Below the pieces are notes generated by a model. That model made no database searches, was not told the DNA's origin, and saw only the letters and a program-made list of their open reading frames with translations. Source: Methyloceanibacter methanicus (GTDB lineage Bacteria; Pseudomonadota; Alphaproteobacteria; Rhizobiales; Methyloligellaceae). Taken from it: 64,000 bases of DNA. Within the stretch, counting starts at the first letter, position 1. Every line of letters starts with the position of its first letter. The translations under genes were made by a program, and so were the position numbers. The stretch spans positions 62,001 to 126,000 of the forward strand of contig NZ_LPWG01000011.1 in NCBI RefSeq assembly GCF_001723285.1. The letters are read 5' to 3'. Below, one piece after another: positions 1 through 10,600 of the stretch.

Positions 1-428
1 GAGCCTGGACCGAGCCGGAGCAGTTGGCTGCGTGGTGGGCCCCAAAGGATTCAAATCCGATGTGAAGACGCTCGATCTGAAGCCGGGCGGTCTCTTCCAC
101 TACTGCCTGGAATCGCCGCAAGGCAGCAAATGTGGGGTCGCATGGTCTTTCGCGAGATTGTTCCCGAGGAACGGCTGGTCTTCATCAATTCCTTCTCCGA
201 CGAGACCGGCGTCTGACGCGTCATCCCTTGACGCCCGATTGGCCGCAGCAAACGCACACCACGATCAGCTTCACCGAAGAGAACGGCAAGACGACGGTGA
301 CCGTCGAATGGGTGCCTTACGAGGCGACCGCATTGGAGTGCGAAACATTCGACAAGGGCCGGGACTCCATGCAAGCGGGCTGGACCGGGACCTTCGAGAA
401 ACTCACAGATCATCTGGACCAAGCATAA
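1..428 (+). pseudogene. AHSA1/SRPBCC-family protein, 5'-truncated by the window edge and frameshifted
   Basis: Seen: three reading frames each carry a consecutive piece of one AHSA1 (Hsp90 ATPase activator-like, START-fold) domain. Bases 3-30 encode AWTEPEQLAAWW. From about base 32 another frame gives GPKGF and LDLKPGGLFHYC. From about base 130 the next frame gives MWGRMVFREIVPEERLVF, and the last frame runs ISFTEENGKTTVTVEWVPYE through RDSMQAGWTGTFEKL to the stop at 426-428. Known: these small ligand-binding proteins often sit beside DUF1579 and PhnB-like VOC genes, as here. Inference: one gene of roughly 150-160 residues interrupted by three small indels. With so many intact neighbours this may be sequencing error, but real decay is possible. 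Ligand unknown. Confidence 0.7.
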
Positions 429-448
429 TTTTCCGATTGGAGCTCAAC

Positions 449-859
449 ATGCGACTGAACCCATACCTGAACTTTCCAGGCACCTGCCGCGAAGCCTTCA
501 CAGCCTACCAGAAAATCCTCGGCGGCGACATCGTGGCCATGATGACCTTCGCCGAGATGCCGGGCGACTATACCCCGCCGCCTGAACTCAAAGACATGAT
601 CGCGCACGCGCGCCTCGCCATCGGAGATCAGGTCCTGATGGCCTCCGATGCCGGCCCGGATCACTACAAGCCGATGCAGGGCACGTCCGTCACGCTCAAT
701 ATCGACGATCCGGACGAGGCCGAACGCACCTACGCCACGCTCGCCGAGGGAGGCGCCGCCGAGATGCCGCTTCAGGAGACCTTCTGGGCCTTCAAATTCG
801 GCACGCTGACGGATCGCTTCGGAACACGCTGGATGATCAATTGCATGAAACCGGACTGA
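449..859 (+). CDS. PhnB-like VOC (glyoxalase/bleomycin-resistance fold) protein
   Basis: A 136-residue protein starting at ATG 449, 21 bases after the AHSA1 stop. It opens with MRLNPYLNFPGTCREAF and continues with YQKILGGDIVAMMTF, the typical start of PhnB-like (3-demethylubiquinone-methyltransferase-like) VOC proteins. It ends with FGTLTDRFGTRWMINC, where the final beta strand and the conserved Asp-Arg-(Phe/Tyr)-Gly signature lie. Length fits the family (about 135-150 aa). The paired beta-alpha-beta-beta-beta modules usually form a metal or small-ligand pocket; the substrate of this subgroup is generally unknown. It probably shares a transcript with the AHSA1 remnant upstream. The longer in-frame extension upstream belongs to the AHSA1 gene and is not used. 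Confidence 0.85.
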   Translation: MRLNPYLNFPGTCREAFTAYQKILGGDIVAMMTFAEMPGDYTPPPELKDMIAHARLAIGDQVLMASDAGPDHYKPMQGTSVTLNIDDPDEAERTYATLAEGGAAEMPLQETFWAFKFGTLTDRFGTRWMINCMKPD

Positions 860-931
860 GGCCAAAGGGACTGACCAACACGGTGCCGTCCGGTTCTCAG
901 GCGAGGCCCCGGCACAATAGGGAGACACACA

Positions 932-1459
932 ATGACCGAGACGACGACATCCGAAGAAAACGCCGAGGGCACGTGCATGCAGCCCGAACCTCAAGAGGAG
1001 CATGACTGGTTGCACAGGCTGATCGGGAACTGGCGCTTCGAAGGCGAATGCGTCATGGGGCCCGACCAGCCGCCCATGAAGAGCACGGGCGAAACAACGG
1101 TCCGCTCGCTCGGCGGTCTGTGGATCTTGTGCGAGGGCACAGGCGATGCGCCGGACGGCACGCCCGTGAACAGCATCATCACGTTGGGCTACGATCCGCA
1201 GAAGAAGCGCTTCGTCGGCAGTTTCATTGCTTCGTGCATGACCCATCTTTGGATCTATGACGGAAAGCTGGACGAGAGCGGCAAGGTCCTCACGCTCGAC
1301 ACGCAAGGGCCGAGCTTCTCAGGCGATGGGAGCCTTGTCCCCTACCAGGACATCGTCGAGATCGAGAGCGACGATCACTGGATCCTGAAATCCCGGACAC
1401 CGGGCGAAGACGGCGCGTGGGTCGAATTCATGACGGGGCATTACCGGCGCACGGCCTAG
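932..1459 (+). CDS. DUF1579 family protein
   Basis: A 175-residue soluble protein recognised by the DUF1579 pattern: HDWLHRLIGNWRFEGEC near the N-terminus, then a Gly/Thr-rich beta region with GLWILCEG, ITLGYDPQKKRFVGSFI and WIYDGKLDESGKVLTL. The family is a lipocalin-like beta barrel of unknown function, often encoded next to AHSA1 and PhnB-like genes, as seen here. ATG 932 was chosen because the next in-frame ATG (974) would leave too little sequence before the conserved HDWL motif, although either start keeps the domain. No catalytic residues can be assigned. Confidence 0.8.
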   Translation: MTETTTSEENAEGTCMQPEPQEEHDWLHRLIGNWRFEGECVMGPDQPPMKSTGETTVRSLGGLWILCEGTGDAPDGTPVNSIITLGYDPQKKRFVGSFIASCMTHLWIYDGKLDESGKVLTLDTQGPSFSGDGSLVPYQDIVEIESDDHWILKSRTPGEDGAWVEFMTGHYRRTA

Positions 1460-1460
1460 G

Positions 1461-4259
1461 TCAGCGGCGCCGTTCCCGGCCGAACAGTCCCTCATGTTCG
1501 GGGCGCCGTTCGCGCGTGCCTTCGCGGGCGCGCGCCGCTTCGCCTTCGTGCCCGAAGATGCCGAGACCGAGCGGCCCGCGTTCCTCCTCGCGCCGCTCCC
1601 CCTCGCGCTCTTCCGGAGCCGCCGTATGGATCACATGGCAGGGCCGGTGACGAACCTCGTCCATTTTGGGCTGGATGATGTGGTCGAGCGCGTTGAACGG
1701 AAAGGCGAGCGATCCGGCGAGCGCGTTCAACACCGGCGCGCCTTCGAGATGAAGCTTAGGATGGTCGAGATTGCCCTGGATGGCGAAGGGCTGCGAGGTC
1801 TCGATGAGCTCCCGCTGCAAGGGCTGCGGCTTGAAGCGCAAATCGATGGTCTCGCGCCGCAGGTTCACATAGCCCACGCCGACGATCTGGACTTCGCGGG
1901 TCTCGAACACGAGGCCGTGGGTGGTTGCACGGCCCTCGTCGAACGCGAACGGGGCGACCACGCAGACGAGTTCGGCACCGCCGCCGTCGCGCCCGCGCGA
2001 TAGAAGCCAGGCCGGGATACTCATGCCCGTCAGGTTGATCAGATCGGACCCGATCCAGCCGTCGCGCAAGGACGACGTCGCCGACCCGCTCAAGGTGCGG
2101 GGAATCTCGGTCACGCTGTCGCCGGAGCCGGACAGATCGTACTCCACGTCGAGCGAGCCGCGGACCGGGAACGGCATTTTCGCCTCGTTCAAGATGCGGC
2201 CGATGCGCAGACTGTCCACGCTGCCCTTCAACGCGAAGCTGGTCGGTTTCTTCTGGGTGTCGATCTTGCCCGACGCACTCGCCCGGCCGCCGAGATAGGT
2301 GAGCGACAGCGGCTCCAGTCCGACAATCCCGTCAAGGTAGGTGACGCGTCCCTTGATCTCACTGGCGCCGCTTCCGCCGCCCGCGATTTTCGCCACATCG
2401 ATCTTGAGGTCGACCGGAAGGTCTTTCCACATCTTGCCGTAATCGACGACATCCAGATCCTTCTTGTCGACGTTCTCCAGATAGGTGACGCCGACCGCAT
2501 GAAGCTTGCGCATGTCCGACAAATGCAGGAGCGGCGAGAAGACGCTGCCCGTCAGGGCCGGCTTGCTGTCTGAGACGGTGCCGCTGAGCTCGCCCTTGAT
2601 CGTGGTCTCGCCGGCCAAGGCCGTCCCGGCCAGGTCGATCTTGTTCTTGCCGCCCGAGACGGTGCCGTCGAACTTGACCGGACCGACATCGGCGACCTTG
2701 GAGCCGAGCGCGGCGGCCAGGGCTTCGAAGCTTGGAACGTCGAGACTCGTGACAAGCTTGAAGTCGTCGCCGGCCTGCACATCGTCGAAGCTCAAGGTCA
2801 GCGCAAGCGCAAGCAGCTTGCTGCCCGTCACCTTCGCGGAAAGCGCCTCCAGCCCGAGCGATCCGTCCGCATCGGAAACGGCGAAGTCCCCGGTAAACCG
2901 GCCGAGCCCTTCGACGTTCTTCTTCACGGTCAGGTCGAGGAACTCCGTTGTCGGAATATCGATATCGCCCTTCAGGTCGACGCCCTTGAAGTCGATGATG
3001 TCCTTCACGTCGCCTGTGATGCGGACGCCCGGATGCTTCGCATCGCCCGCGAGGACGACCAAATCGTAGACTCCGAGCCGGCCCTGCTTGTCCTTGTACA
3101 GGCGCTCGGCCGTGATCGGCCCCAAGGTGCTGAGTGTGGTGTCGAGCGCCGTGGTGTCGATGGTGAGGTCGCGCACCAGAACGCCGGCGTGGGAGCCTTG
3201 CAACTTTCCCGAGAAGCCCGTGACGCCGACTTTCAGGAACGGCCAGACCTGGCTGTCTGGCTGTTCGTGCTGCTTGATCTTGCCGTCCAGCACGAGGTCG
3301 AGTCCCGTCCCGGCGGATAGATCCTCGATACCGCCGGTGAGCGTGTAGACATCGCCCGACTCGAAGGCGAGCTCGAGATCGAGATCCGACAGTTTCAGGG
3401 CTTCGAGCGAACCCGATATCTGCCCGGAAAGGTCGAAGGTCCCCTGCAAGTCGCCCTTGATCTCGTAAATGGTGAGGAGCCGCCCGAGCGACGGCGCCTT
3501 GGCCGTCACTTTGAGATCGACGGCGTCGCCGGCCGAACCGAACGTGTAGTCGCCGGTGAACCCCGCCGCCAGGCCAGCATGGGCGACCGAGAAGTCGAAC
3601 GTCCGTTCGTTTCCGCCCGCCAGCGGCTTCACGTCGCCGTCGAGCTTCCAAGGTTCGCCGTTCAGGCTCCCCTTCGCGTGCACGTCGATCGACCCGTCGT
3701 CCTTGGCCTTGCTGACCACCGCATCGAGGCGGTAGCCGAGCGTGAACCCGCTTTCCTGATCCGTAAGATCGAGCGTGGCGTCGCGCAGCTCGAAATTGCT
3801 GGAGACGTTGGAGTGCACCACGTTTTCGACAAAGGCGGCGATCGCTTCAACGCCCGCCGCTTCGGTGTCCCGGCCCGCGGGGATGTCGATCGCGACCTTG
3901 AGGCCGTCGACGGTCAGGCCGCTGAGGTCCAGGTGGCCCCTCAGCAGGGGCAGCAGCGGAATCTCCACAGAGACCGCCTTGATCGAGAGCATCTTCATGT
4001 CGGACGGCAATCCGCTCTCGGCCGCCGCGATGTCTTGCAGCGACACGGTCGGCGCAAGGCTGAAGCCGATCTCGACGGGCCCGCTGACCTTGACCGGGAC
4101 GTCGATCGCCTCCGTCAGGAAGTACTCGGCAGCCTTCCGCCGCACCTCTTCCAAGGGTCCGGCCGAGAGCACGACAAGGCCCATGACCGGGATCGCGAGG
4201 ATCAGAAGGAAGACGAAACCGACCTGGAGGATCGTTCGGAGGAACGATGAGAGACTCAT
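1461..4259 (-). CDS. AsmA family protein (envelope assembly/lipid-transport type)
   Basis: A 932-residue protein anchored by one N-terminal transmembrane segment (about residues 8-32, rich in Val/Leu/Ile/Phe) followed by a very long periplasmic part. The start of the periplasmic region, with FLTEAIDVPVKVSGPVEIGF, PTVSLQDIAAAE and VEIPLLPLLRGHLDLSGLTV, is the classic AsmA N-terminal domain. The C-terminal third has the AsmA-like repeat RETIDLRFKPQPLQ and a Glu/Arg-rich tail. Known: AsmA-like proteins (TamB, YhdP, AsmA) form beta-groove bridges implicated in phospholipid transport to the outer membrane. ATG 4259 is preferred over upstream in-frame starts because it places the hydrophobic anchor at the N-terminus. 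It overlaps nothing and is transcribed convergently with the DUF1579 gene. Confidence 0.88.
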   Translation of the reverse strand: MSLSSFLRTILQVGFVFLLILAIPVMGLVVLSAGPLEEVRRKAAEYFLTEAIDVPVKVSGPVEIGFSLAPTVSLQDIAAAESGLPSDMKMLSIKAVSVEIPLLPLLRGHLDLSGLTVDGLKVAIDIPAGRDTEAAGVEAIAAFVENVVHSNVSSNFELRDATLDLTDQESGFTLGYRLDAVVSKAKDDGSIDVHAKGSLNGEPWKLDGDVKPLAGGNERTFDFSVAHAGLAAGFTGDYTFGSAGDAVDLKVTAKAPSLGRLLTIYEIKGDLQGTFDLSGQISGSLEALKLSDLDLELAFESGDVYTLTGGIEDLSAGTGLDLVLDGKIKQHEQPDSQVWPFLKVGVTGFSGKLQGSHAGVLVRDLTIDTTALDTTLSTLGPITAERLYKDKQGRLGVYDLVVLAGDAKHPGVRITGDVKDIIDFKGVDLKGDIDIPTTEFLDLTVKKNVEGLGRFTGDFAVSDADGSLGLEALSAKVTGSKLLALALTLSFDDVQAGDDFKLVTSLDVPSFEALAAALGSKVADVGPVKFDGTVSGGKNKIDLAGTALAGETTIKGELSGTVSDSKPALTGSVFSPLLHLSDMRKLHAVGVTYLENVDKKDLDVVDYGKMWKDLPVDLKIDVAKIAGGGSGASEIKGRVTYLDGIVGLEPLSLTYLGGRASASGKIDTQKKPTSFALKGSVDSLRIGRILNEAKMPFPVRGSLDVEYDLSGSGDSVTEIPRTLSGSATSSLRDGWIGSDLINLTGMSIPAWLLSRGRDGGGAELVCVVAPFAFDEGRATTHGLVFETREVQIVGVGYVNLRRETIDLRFKPQPLQRELIETSQPFAIQGNLDHPKLHLEGAPVLNALAGSLAFPFNALDHIIQPKMDEVRHRPCHVIHTAAPEEREGERREEERGPLGLGIFGHEGEAARAREGTRERRPEHEGLFGRERRR

Positions 4260-4533
4260 GGAGAACGGCTGCCACGGTTGCGGAGCCGCGAGCCTACTCC
4301 AATGCCGGAAGCCCGGAAAGCCACGAGGTTGTCGGCGGTGGCGATGCAACTCCGTGTAACGCGCTGTGGACAGAGCGGCCCGTTAACACCTCGTTAAGAA
4401 TTGAGGGGCTAGCGTTTCAGGGCTCAACCGAACGGGAAGTTAACAATAAAGGCGTTTCGGCCCGGACAGGAATGGGCTCCTGGCCGGGCCACTTCCCGCC
4501 AACCCCGACAGACCGGCGCCGCGAAGGTCATGG
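4260..4533. other. Intergenic region with no supported gene
   Basis: About 270 bases between the asmA start and the stop of the next minus-strand gene. No conserved reading frame was found. It contains TTAACACCTCGTTAAG and GTTAACAATAA, AT-richer than the surroundings, plausibly promoter sequence for asmA, but no clear -35/-10 pair could be assigned. Confidence 0.4.
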
Positions 4534-5226
4534 CTAGGACGTTCCGTCCATGACCTTCCGCTTGTACTCGTCTTCGGTGATCGTACCGCCGCTCTCGGCG
4601 GTCTTGCCGGCGTCGTTGGCCGGCAGGAACTCCTGCAGCATGTCGATCCGTTTCCAGGCCGGGAAGGGCGCCTCGCCGTTCGCGTCCGGCACGTAGCGGC
4701 TCGTGCTGCCGTCGCGCTCATGCTTGTGGATGTAGCGCGCGCAATTGATGAACGCCTTGTCGACCGTGACCTCCACCACGAACTCGGCGCCGGGATAGCG
4801 CCGCATATGCGCCTCGTTCTGCGACAGGGACGCCGTGCCCTGCACCCGCACGCGATGGGGCGTGCACATGTCGATGAACAGCAGGCCGACCTTGCCCGTG
4901 GCGGAGATGTTGCCGGCCGAGAAATACATGCCGTTTCCGTTGTAGCTCGGAAACACGATCGTCTTTTCGTCCACCACATGGGCCACGCCCACATTGCCGC
5001 CTTTGTAGGAGACCGTGGGCTCTCCGTCGCCGTTCACCGTCGAGAGAAAGAAATAGTCGCGGGTCTCGATGAAGCCCGCCATCTCGGGATCGAGCGTATC
5101 GCGCACAACCGCAAAGACCACTGCGTTTGCGAGCGGCCGGGTCTGCAACTCATCCTGAAGTGCGCGCTGTTGCGGCGTATAGAACGCGTCCGGATTGGGC
5201 ATGGACGCTTCGTCTTCCGTCTCCAT
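4534..5226 (-). CDS. Pyridoxamine 5'-phosphate oxidase-like flavin/heme-fold protein
   Basis: A 230-residue protein with the split-barrel PNPOx-like fold: IETRDYFFLSTVNGDGEPTV is the diagnostic first strands, followed by FPSYNGNGMYFSAGNI and VGLLFIDMCTPHRVRVQGTA. Members bind FMN, F420 or heme and reduce or sense small molecules; the substrate here cannot be read from sequence. An N-terminal helix (ALQDELQTRPLANAV) precedes the barrel. ATG 5226 has a good ribosome-binding site (GGGAGAGA about seven bases upstream), which decides against the longer upstream frame. C-terminal TITEDEYKRKVMDG looks like a short helical tail of the SHOCT type. Confidence 0.82.
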   Translation of the reverse strand: METEDEASMPNPDAFYTPQQRALQDELQTRPLANAVVFAVVRDTLDPEMAGFIETRDYFFLSTVNGDGEPTVSYKGGNVGVAHVVDEKTIVFPSYNGNGMYFSAGNISATGKVGLLFIDMCTPHRVRVQGTASLSQNEAHMRRYPGAEFVVEVTVDKAFINCARYIHKHERDGSTSRYVPDANGEAPFPAWKRIDMLQEFLPANDAGKTAESGGTITEDEYKRKVMDGTS

Positions 5227-5451
5227 CGTCTCTCTCCCTTTGTGGTTCCCGTCGGGGACCTTCGCGAGGCCGGTCCGTCTCGTTCTGTGCGGCCGTATCG
5301 TACCAGACCGTGCCCTTGGCGGGCTTGTCCGTTTCTGCTGCCGCCTGCCCCGATTCCGATTGCCGTGGAGGCCCAAAGACTCCGGACCCGATGGCGGGCG
5401 CACGAGGTTGCACGCCTTGGGCGGGCGGTCAGGCCACGAGGCCGAACCTGC
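5227..5451. other. Intergenic region with no supported gene
   Basis: About 225 bases between the PNPOx-like gene and the frameshifted HhH gene. One minus frame contains KGTVWYDTAAQN, but it has no credible start or family resemblance and is not called. Confidence 0.3.
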
Positions 5452-6099
5452 TCAACTCTTGTCCTTGTCGTAGAGTCCCCGGCTTCGACCCGTTTGGAGA
5501 ACTCGGTCTCGCCGCCCTCGGACAGGAGCTTGGCCTGCGCTACCCAATCGTCGCGGGTCACGCGGCCCTTGAAGCCTTCGAGGTTGGCGTTGACCCAGGC
5601 CACTTCGTCCTCGGTCCAGTTGGCGATCTGATCGAAATGCCAGAAGCCCAGCCGGTTGCAGAGCTTCTCGAGCTTCGGCCCGACGCCTTTGATCTTCTTG
5701 AGATCGTCGCCCTTGCCGCCGCGCGGCGCATCGAGCGTCACGGGCTTGACGCCTTCGTTGACGCCTTCGTCGACACCGTCGCGGTCGAATCCGGATCCAC
5801 GGTTCTTTCGGCGACGGCAGCCGGTGCGAAGACCGCCGGCTTGACGGTTGCATCGGCGATCCCGGTTCCCCGGCCCTCGAGCCGCGCTTCGAGCGACCGA
5901 TCAGCTCATCCTTCTCGTGGCCGGCGGTGTGGCATCTCTCCAGCTCGGCACGCAAGGACCGGACCTCGGCGGCCGCGCCGTCCGATTCGGCCTTGCGGCG
6001 TCCACCCCAGATGAGCCACCCCGCAAAGAGCCCGAGCAAGGCCGCGAGCAGGATCAGGACCCAGATTTCTCCGACCAAAAAGCCCCAGTTCTTGAACAT
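5452..6099 (-). pseudogene. Membrane-anchored helix-hairpin-helix protein, frameshifted
   Basis: The N-terminal frame (start 6099) gives a transmembrane segment (about residues 9-30, EIWVLILLAALLGLFAGWLI) and then a coiled-coil-like stretch (AAAEVRSLRAELERCH). The middle and end are in another frame, with DDLKKIKGVGPKLEKLCN, GFWHFDQIANWTEDEVAWVN and GRVTRDDWVAQAKLL. This is the helix-hairpin-helix module found at the C-terminus of many alphaproteobacterial proteins annotated as NADH dehydrogenase subunit E-like or 5' DNA nuclease-like. The last residues (LYDKDKS) return to the first frame. Inference: one gene of about 215 residues with two small indels. DNA binding is suggested by the HhH motif but not proven; membrane anchoring is clear. 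Confidence 0.7.
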
Positions 6100-6131
6100 A
6101 CGAAATCCCCTCTATCTTCCTGTCGAGCCAG

Positions 6132-7583
6132 TCACTGAGAAAACGCCAAAGTGACGCGTCTGTTCGCGGCCCGCCCTTCCTCGGTGTCGTTGTCGGCGAT
6201 CGGCTGGGTGTCTCCGTAGCCGGTCGCCGAGATCGCGTCCTCCGGAACGCCCCGCGCGCGAAGGGCCGCCACCACGGCGTCGGCGCGCTTCTGGCTCAGG
6301 GTCTTGTTGAACGCGCTGTCGCCCTGGCTATCCGTGTGTCCGCCGACCTCGACGCGCAGGTCGCCGGATTGAACGCATTTCATAACAACCGAAGTCATCG
6401 CATTGATGACCCCCATGGAGCGGGCGTCGAGCCGAGCCGAGCCGGTCACGAAATTGACGTCGCGCTTCGACAGAAGGGCGTTGGCCTTGTCCCGGCACTG
6501 GCCGTAGCCCGCCACGAAGTCCAGTTGCGGCAGCCAGTAGCCGGCCGTCAGCACCTCGGTCTCGCCGGTCGCCGCGTTCACCCGTTGCGTGCCCTCGGGC
6601 GGCAGGTCGTCCGCCGCCGCGACCGAAACGGCGACATCGCCGCCGAGATCCGTCGACAGGCCCTGCTTCAGAAGCTCGAGGTCCACGCCCGGAGACCCAG
6701 TCCCCGTGAGATCGAAGCCCTTGTCTCCGCCGGCCGTCTTAAAGGTCAGCGTCTCGAACTCCGGCAACCAGAGCGTCAGCTTCTTGAGCGCCGCCAGGAC
6801 GGGCCCCGGTTCACCCGAAATCCCCGTGGTTGGATCGCCCGAAACAGCCAAGCCCAGCGCGTCGGCAAGCGCCTCGGGCGTCAGCCCCTTGGGAAGCTTG
6901 CCGTTGACCGATGCCCCGTCCGACGCCGAATAGGCCAACTGGAAGTTCACCGGCTTGCCGTCGTCGAGATAGTCGAACGACGAGTCGATCATGTAGCCGG
7001 GCGGCACGTCCTTCAGTTCCGCCAGCGCCGCCTCCCCATCGGCCGGGCTCGCGGCGAGGCCCGAAAGGCGCAGCGTCTTGTCCGACATGGTCAGCGTGCC
7101 CTTGGTGAGCTTGGACAGCGCGCTGAGCCCGTCCTGCGCCACGATCGTCCAAGCGCCGGGGGCGCCCGAGGCAAGCTTCAAGGCCGAAGCATCGTGGTCC
7201 AGGACGACCGCGATCCCTTCCCGCGCGGCCTCGGTCGGCACGTGGCCCGAAACGGTGATGACGTTGCCGGATTTCTCCGCGGAGAAGGTATAAGGCGAGG
7301 CCGATTCCAGGACCGTCATCTTGTCGCGCACGACCCGGCGGCCCTTGACGATGCCGAGCGTCTCGAGAAGCCGGTACCGTTCGCCGTTGCTGTCGGCGAG
7401 GCCGCCCACTTCGATGTCGCGGCCGGAGACGGCCGTCGTCACGCCGTGCACCGATCCGGCGACGGCGCCGCTGGCGCCATCGGTCACCGCTTGCTCGATC
7501 CGCTTGGCATCATGCTTCGCGCCGTACCAGCACAGCCCCGCGACGCCCGCAATGAACACCAAGATCCCTAAGAGCTTCCGCAC
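6132..7583 (-). CDS. BON-domain and OmpA C-terminal domain envelope protein
   Basis: A 483-residue protein beginning with a single hydrophobic anchor or uncleaved signal (LLGILVFIAGVAGLCWYG). The first 170 residues hold BON-like modules (GRDIEVGGLADSNGERYRLL, NVITVSGHVPTEAAREGI), which bind membranes or lipids in related proteins. The last 120 residues are an OmpA-like peptidoglycan-binding domain: VNFVTGSARLDARSMGVI, LRVEVGGHTDSQGDSAFN, LSQKRADAVVAAL and ISATGYGDTQPIADNDT, ending with RAANRRVTLAF. The protein therefore links the membrane to the cell wall. It lies 33 bases upstream of the HhH gene on the same strand, and the same pair of membrane-anchored proteins may be co-transcribed. Confidence 0.88.
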   Translation of the reverse strand: MRKLLGILVFIAGVAGLCWYGAKHDAKRIEQAVTDGASGAVAGSVHGVTTAVSGRDIEVGGLADSNGERYRLLETLGIVKGRRVVRDKMTVLESASPYTFSAEKSGNVITVSGHVPTEAAREGIAVVLDHDASALKLASGAPGAWTIVAQDGLSALSKLTKGTLTMSDKTLRLSGLAASPADGEAALAELKDVPPGYMIDSSFDYLDDGKPVNFQLAYSASDGASVNGKLPKGLTPEALADALGLAVSGDPTTGISGEPGPVLAALKKLTLWLPEFETLTFKTAGGDKGFDLTGTGSPGVDLELLKQGLSTDLGGDVAVSVAAADDLPPEGTQRVNAATGETEVLTAGYWLPQLDFVAGYGQCRDKANALLSKRDVNFVTGSARLDARSMGVINAMTSVVMKCVQSGDLRVEVGGHTDSQGDSAFNKTLSQKRADAVVAALRARGVPEDAISATGYGDTQPIADNDTEEGRAANRRVTLAFSQ

Positions 7584-7695
7584 CGGTTACGCCCTCCTTC
7601 GCTTCCCGCATCTCCGTGAGGCCGCCAACGCGACGTGGCCTTGCACCGCAAATCAGACGGCGCGAGTCCTCAAAAGACGAACGACACCATGCCGC

Positions 7696-10600
7696 TTACA
7701 CCCGGTGCGGCGCAACCTCGGAGTGCCCGCGCGGGTCTTTGGCCGCGCTCCGGCGCAGTCCGGCGCTCTTGACGAGGCTATAGATGGCGGGAATCACGAT
7801 CAGGGTCAGCACCATCGACGAGGCCATGCCGCCGATCATCGGCACCGCGATACGCTGCATCACCGCGCTGCCGGCACCATGCGCCCAAAGGATCGGCAAG
7901 AGCCCCGCCACGATCGCCGCCACCGTCATGATCTTCGGGCGCAGGCGGCCGGCCGCGCCCGCAACGATCGCCGCGTGCAGGTCGCGTGCCCCGAAGGCAC
8001 GGCCCTCATGCGCGCACGCCGCCATCCGGTCCTTCACGGCGCGATCCAGATAGATCAGCATCACCACGCCCGTTTCCGCAGACACACCGGCCAGCGCGAT
8101 GAAGCCCGTGACAGCGGCGACCGAGAAATTGAAATCGAGCCACCACATGAGCCAGATCCCGCCGACCATGGCGAAAGGTACGGAGAGCATGACGATGAGC
8201 GTCTCGGTCAGGCGCCCGAAATTGAGGTACAGCAGCACGAAGATGATCAGCGCCGTGAGCGGCACGACGACCTGCAGCCGTTTCTCGGCGCGCTGCAGAT
8301 ATTCGAACTGGCCGCTCCAGGTCAGGTAATAGCCGGGCGGAAATGCGACATTCTCAGCCACAGCCTCTTGCGCGTCGGCGACATAGCTGCCGATGTCGCG
8401 GTCGCGAAAGTCCACGAAGATGTAGAGCGCGAGCTGCGCGTTCTCCGTCCGGATCATGGACGGACCTTGGGCAACCGTGACGGTGGCCACTTCGTTCAAC
8501 GGCACAGTGCCGCCGGCCGGCGTCGGAATCAGCACCTCGTTGGCGATGGCCTGCGGATCGTTGCGATAGTCGCGCGGATACCGCACCGCGACCTTGTACC
8601 GCTCGCGTCCCTCGACCGTCGTGGTGACGGCATTGGCGCCAAGCGCCGTGGCGATGACGTTCTGCACATCGCCCACCATCAACCCGTAGCGCGCCAGGCG
8701 TGCGCGGTCGGGGTCGATATTGACGTAATAGCCTCCGGTGGCGCGCTCCGCATAGGCGCTGGTCGTGCCCGGCACGTCGCGAACAACCGCCTCGATCTGC
8801 CGCGCGAGCCGCTCCATCTCGTCGAGATCGCGGCCGATCACCTTGATGCCGACGGGGGTGCGGATTCCGGTGGACAGCATGTCCGTGCGCGCCTTGATCG
8901 GCATGGTCCAGGAATTGGACACGCCAGGGAACTGCAGCGCCGCGTCCATCTCCGCAGTCAGCTTGTCGACGGTCATGCCGTCCCGCCAGGCAACTTCCGG
9001 CTTCAGGTTGATCACCGTTTCGAACATGCTCATCGGCGCGGGGTCCGTAGCGGTCGCCGCGCGTCCCGCCTTGCCCCAGACGGACTCCACCTCGGGAAAC
9101 CTCTTGATGATCTCGTTCTGGGTCTGCAGCAGCTTGCTCGCCTCCGTGACGGAGATGCCGGGCAGGGTCGTCGGCATATAGAACAGCGTGCCTTCGTTGA
9201 GGGCGGGCATGAACTCGCTGCCGATCTTGGAGGCGGGCCACCACGTCGCGGCGAGCACGGCGGCCGCGATCAGGACCGTGACCACCCGGAAGCGCATGGC
9301 AAGCGCGATCGCCGGCCGGTAGAGCCAACTCAGGACACGGTTCAGCGGGTTTTTGTGCTCAGGCAGAATACGGCCGCGCACGAACAGGATCATCAACGCG
9401 GGCACGACGAAGATGGACAAGAGTGCCGCCGCACCCATAGCAAAGGTCTTCGTATAGGCGAGCGGCTTGAACAGACGCCCCTCTTGCGCCTCGAGCGCGA
9501 AGATAGGCAGGAACGAGACCGTGATGATCAACAGGCTGAAGAACAGGGCAGGCCCGACCTCGACCGCCGCCTCGATGATGACCTCGCGACGGGGTTTGCC
9601 GGGCGGTGCATGCTCCAGCCGCTTGTGTGCGTTCTCGATCATCACGATCGCGGCGTCCACCATGGCGCCGATGGCGATGGCGATGCCGCCGAGGCTCATG
9701 ATGTTGGACGAAAGCCCCAAGGCCCACATGCAGATATAGGCGATGAGCACGCCGAGCGGCAGGGTGATGATCGCTACGAGCGCGCTCCGCGCATGCATGA
9801 GGAAGATCACGCAGACCAACGCGACGATCAGGCTTTCCTCGATGAGCGTGCGCTTCAACGTATCGATGGCGCGGTAGATCAGATCGGAACGGTCGTAGAC
9901 CGTCTCGACGGTTACGCCCTCGGGCAGGCTGGGCGCAATCTCGGCAAGCTGCTCCTTGGCGCTCCGGATCACGGACAACGCGTTCTCGCCATAACGTTGC
10001 AGGACGATGCCCGAGACCACCTCCCCGTCCCCATTCACCTCGGACAGCCCCCGGCGCTCGTCCGGGGCAAGCGCGACGCGCGCGACGTCCTTGAGGAGCA
10101 CCGGCACGCCTGCGTCGTTCTTGACGACGATGGACTCGATATCCTCGATGCCGGAGATGTAGCCACGGCCGCGCACCATGTATTCCCGCTCGGAGAGTTC
10201 GAGCGTGCGCCCGCCGACATCCATATTGCTCTCGCGGATCACGTCGGTGATCTTGGACAGCGGAATGCCCAGCGATTGCAGCCGACGCGGATCGACGATC
10301 ACGCTGTACTGCTTGACGAAGCCCCCGACGCTCGCCACCTCGGCGACGCCCTGGGCTTTGGACAGGCCGAAGCGCACATACCAGTCCTGCAGCGTCCGCA
10401 GTTCGGCGAGGCTGTGTTGCGCACTCCGCAAGACATATTGGTAGACCCAGCCCACGCCCGTGGCATCGGGCCCGAGTTCGGGGGTCACCCCGGCCGGAAC
10501 GTCTCCGGCCGCCGCGCTGAGCGATTCCATCACGCGCGAACGCGCCCAGTAGATGTCCGTGCCGTCGTCGAAGATCACATAGACGAACGAAACGCCGAAG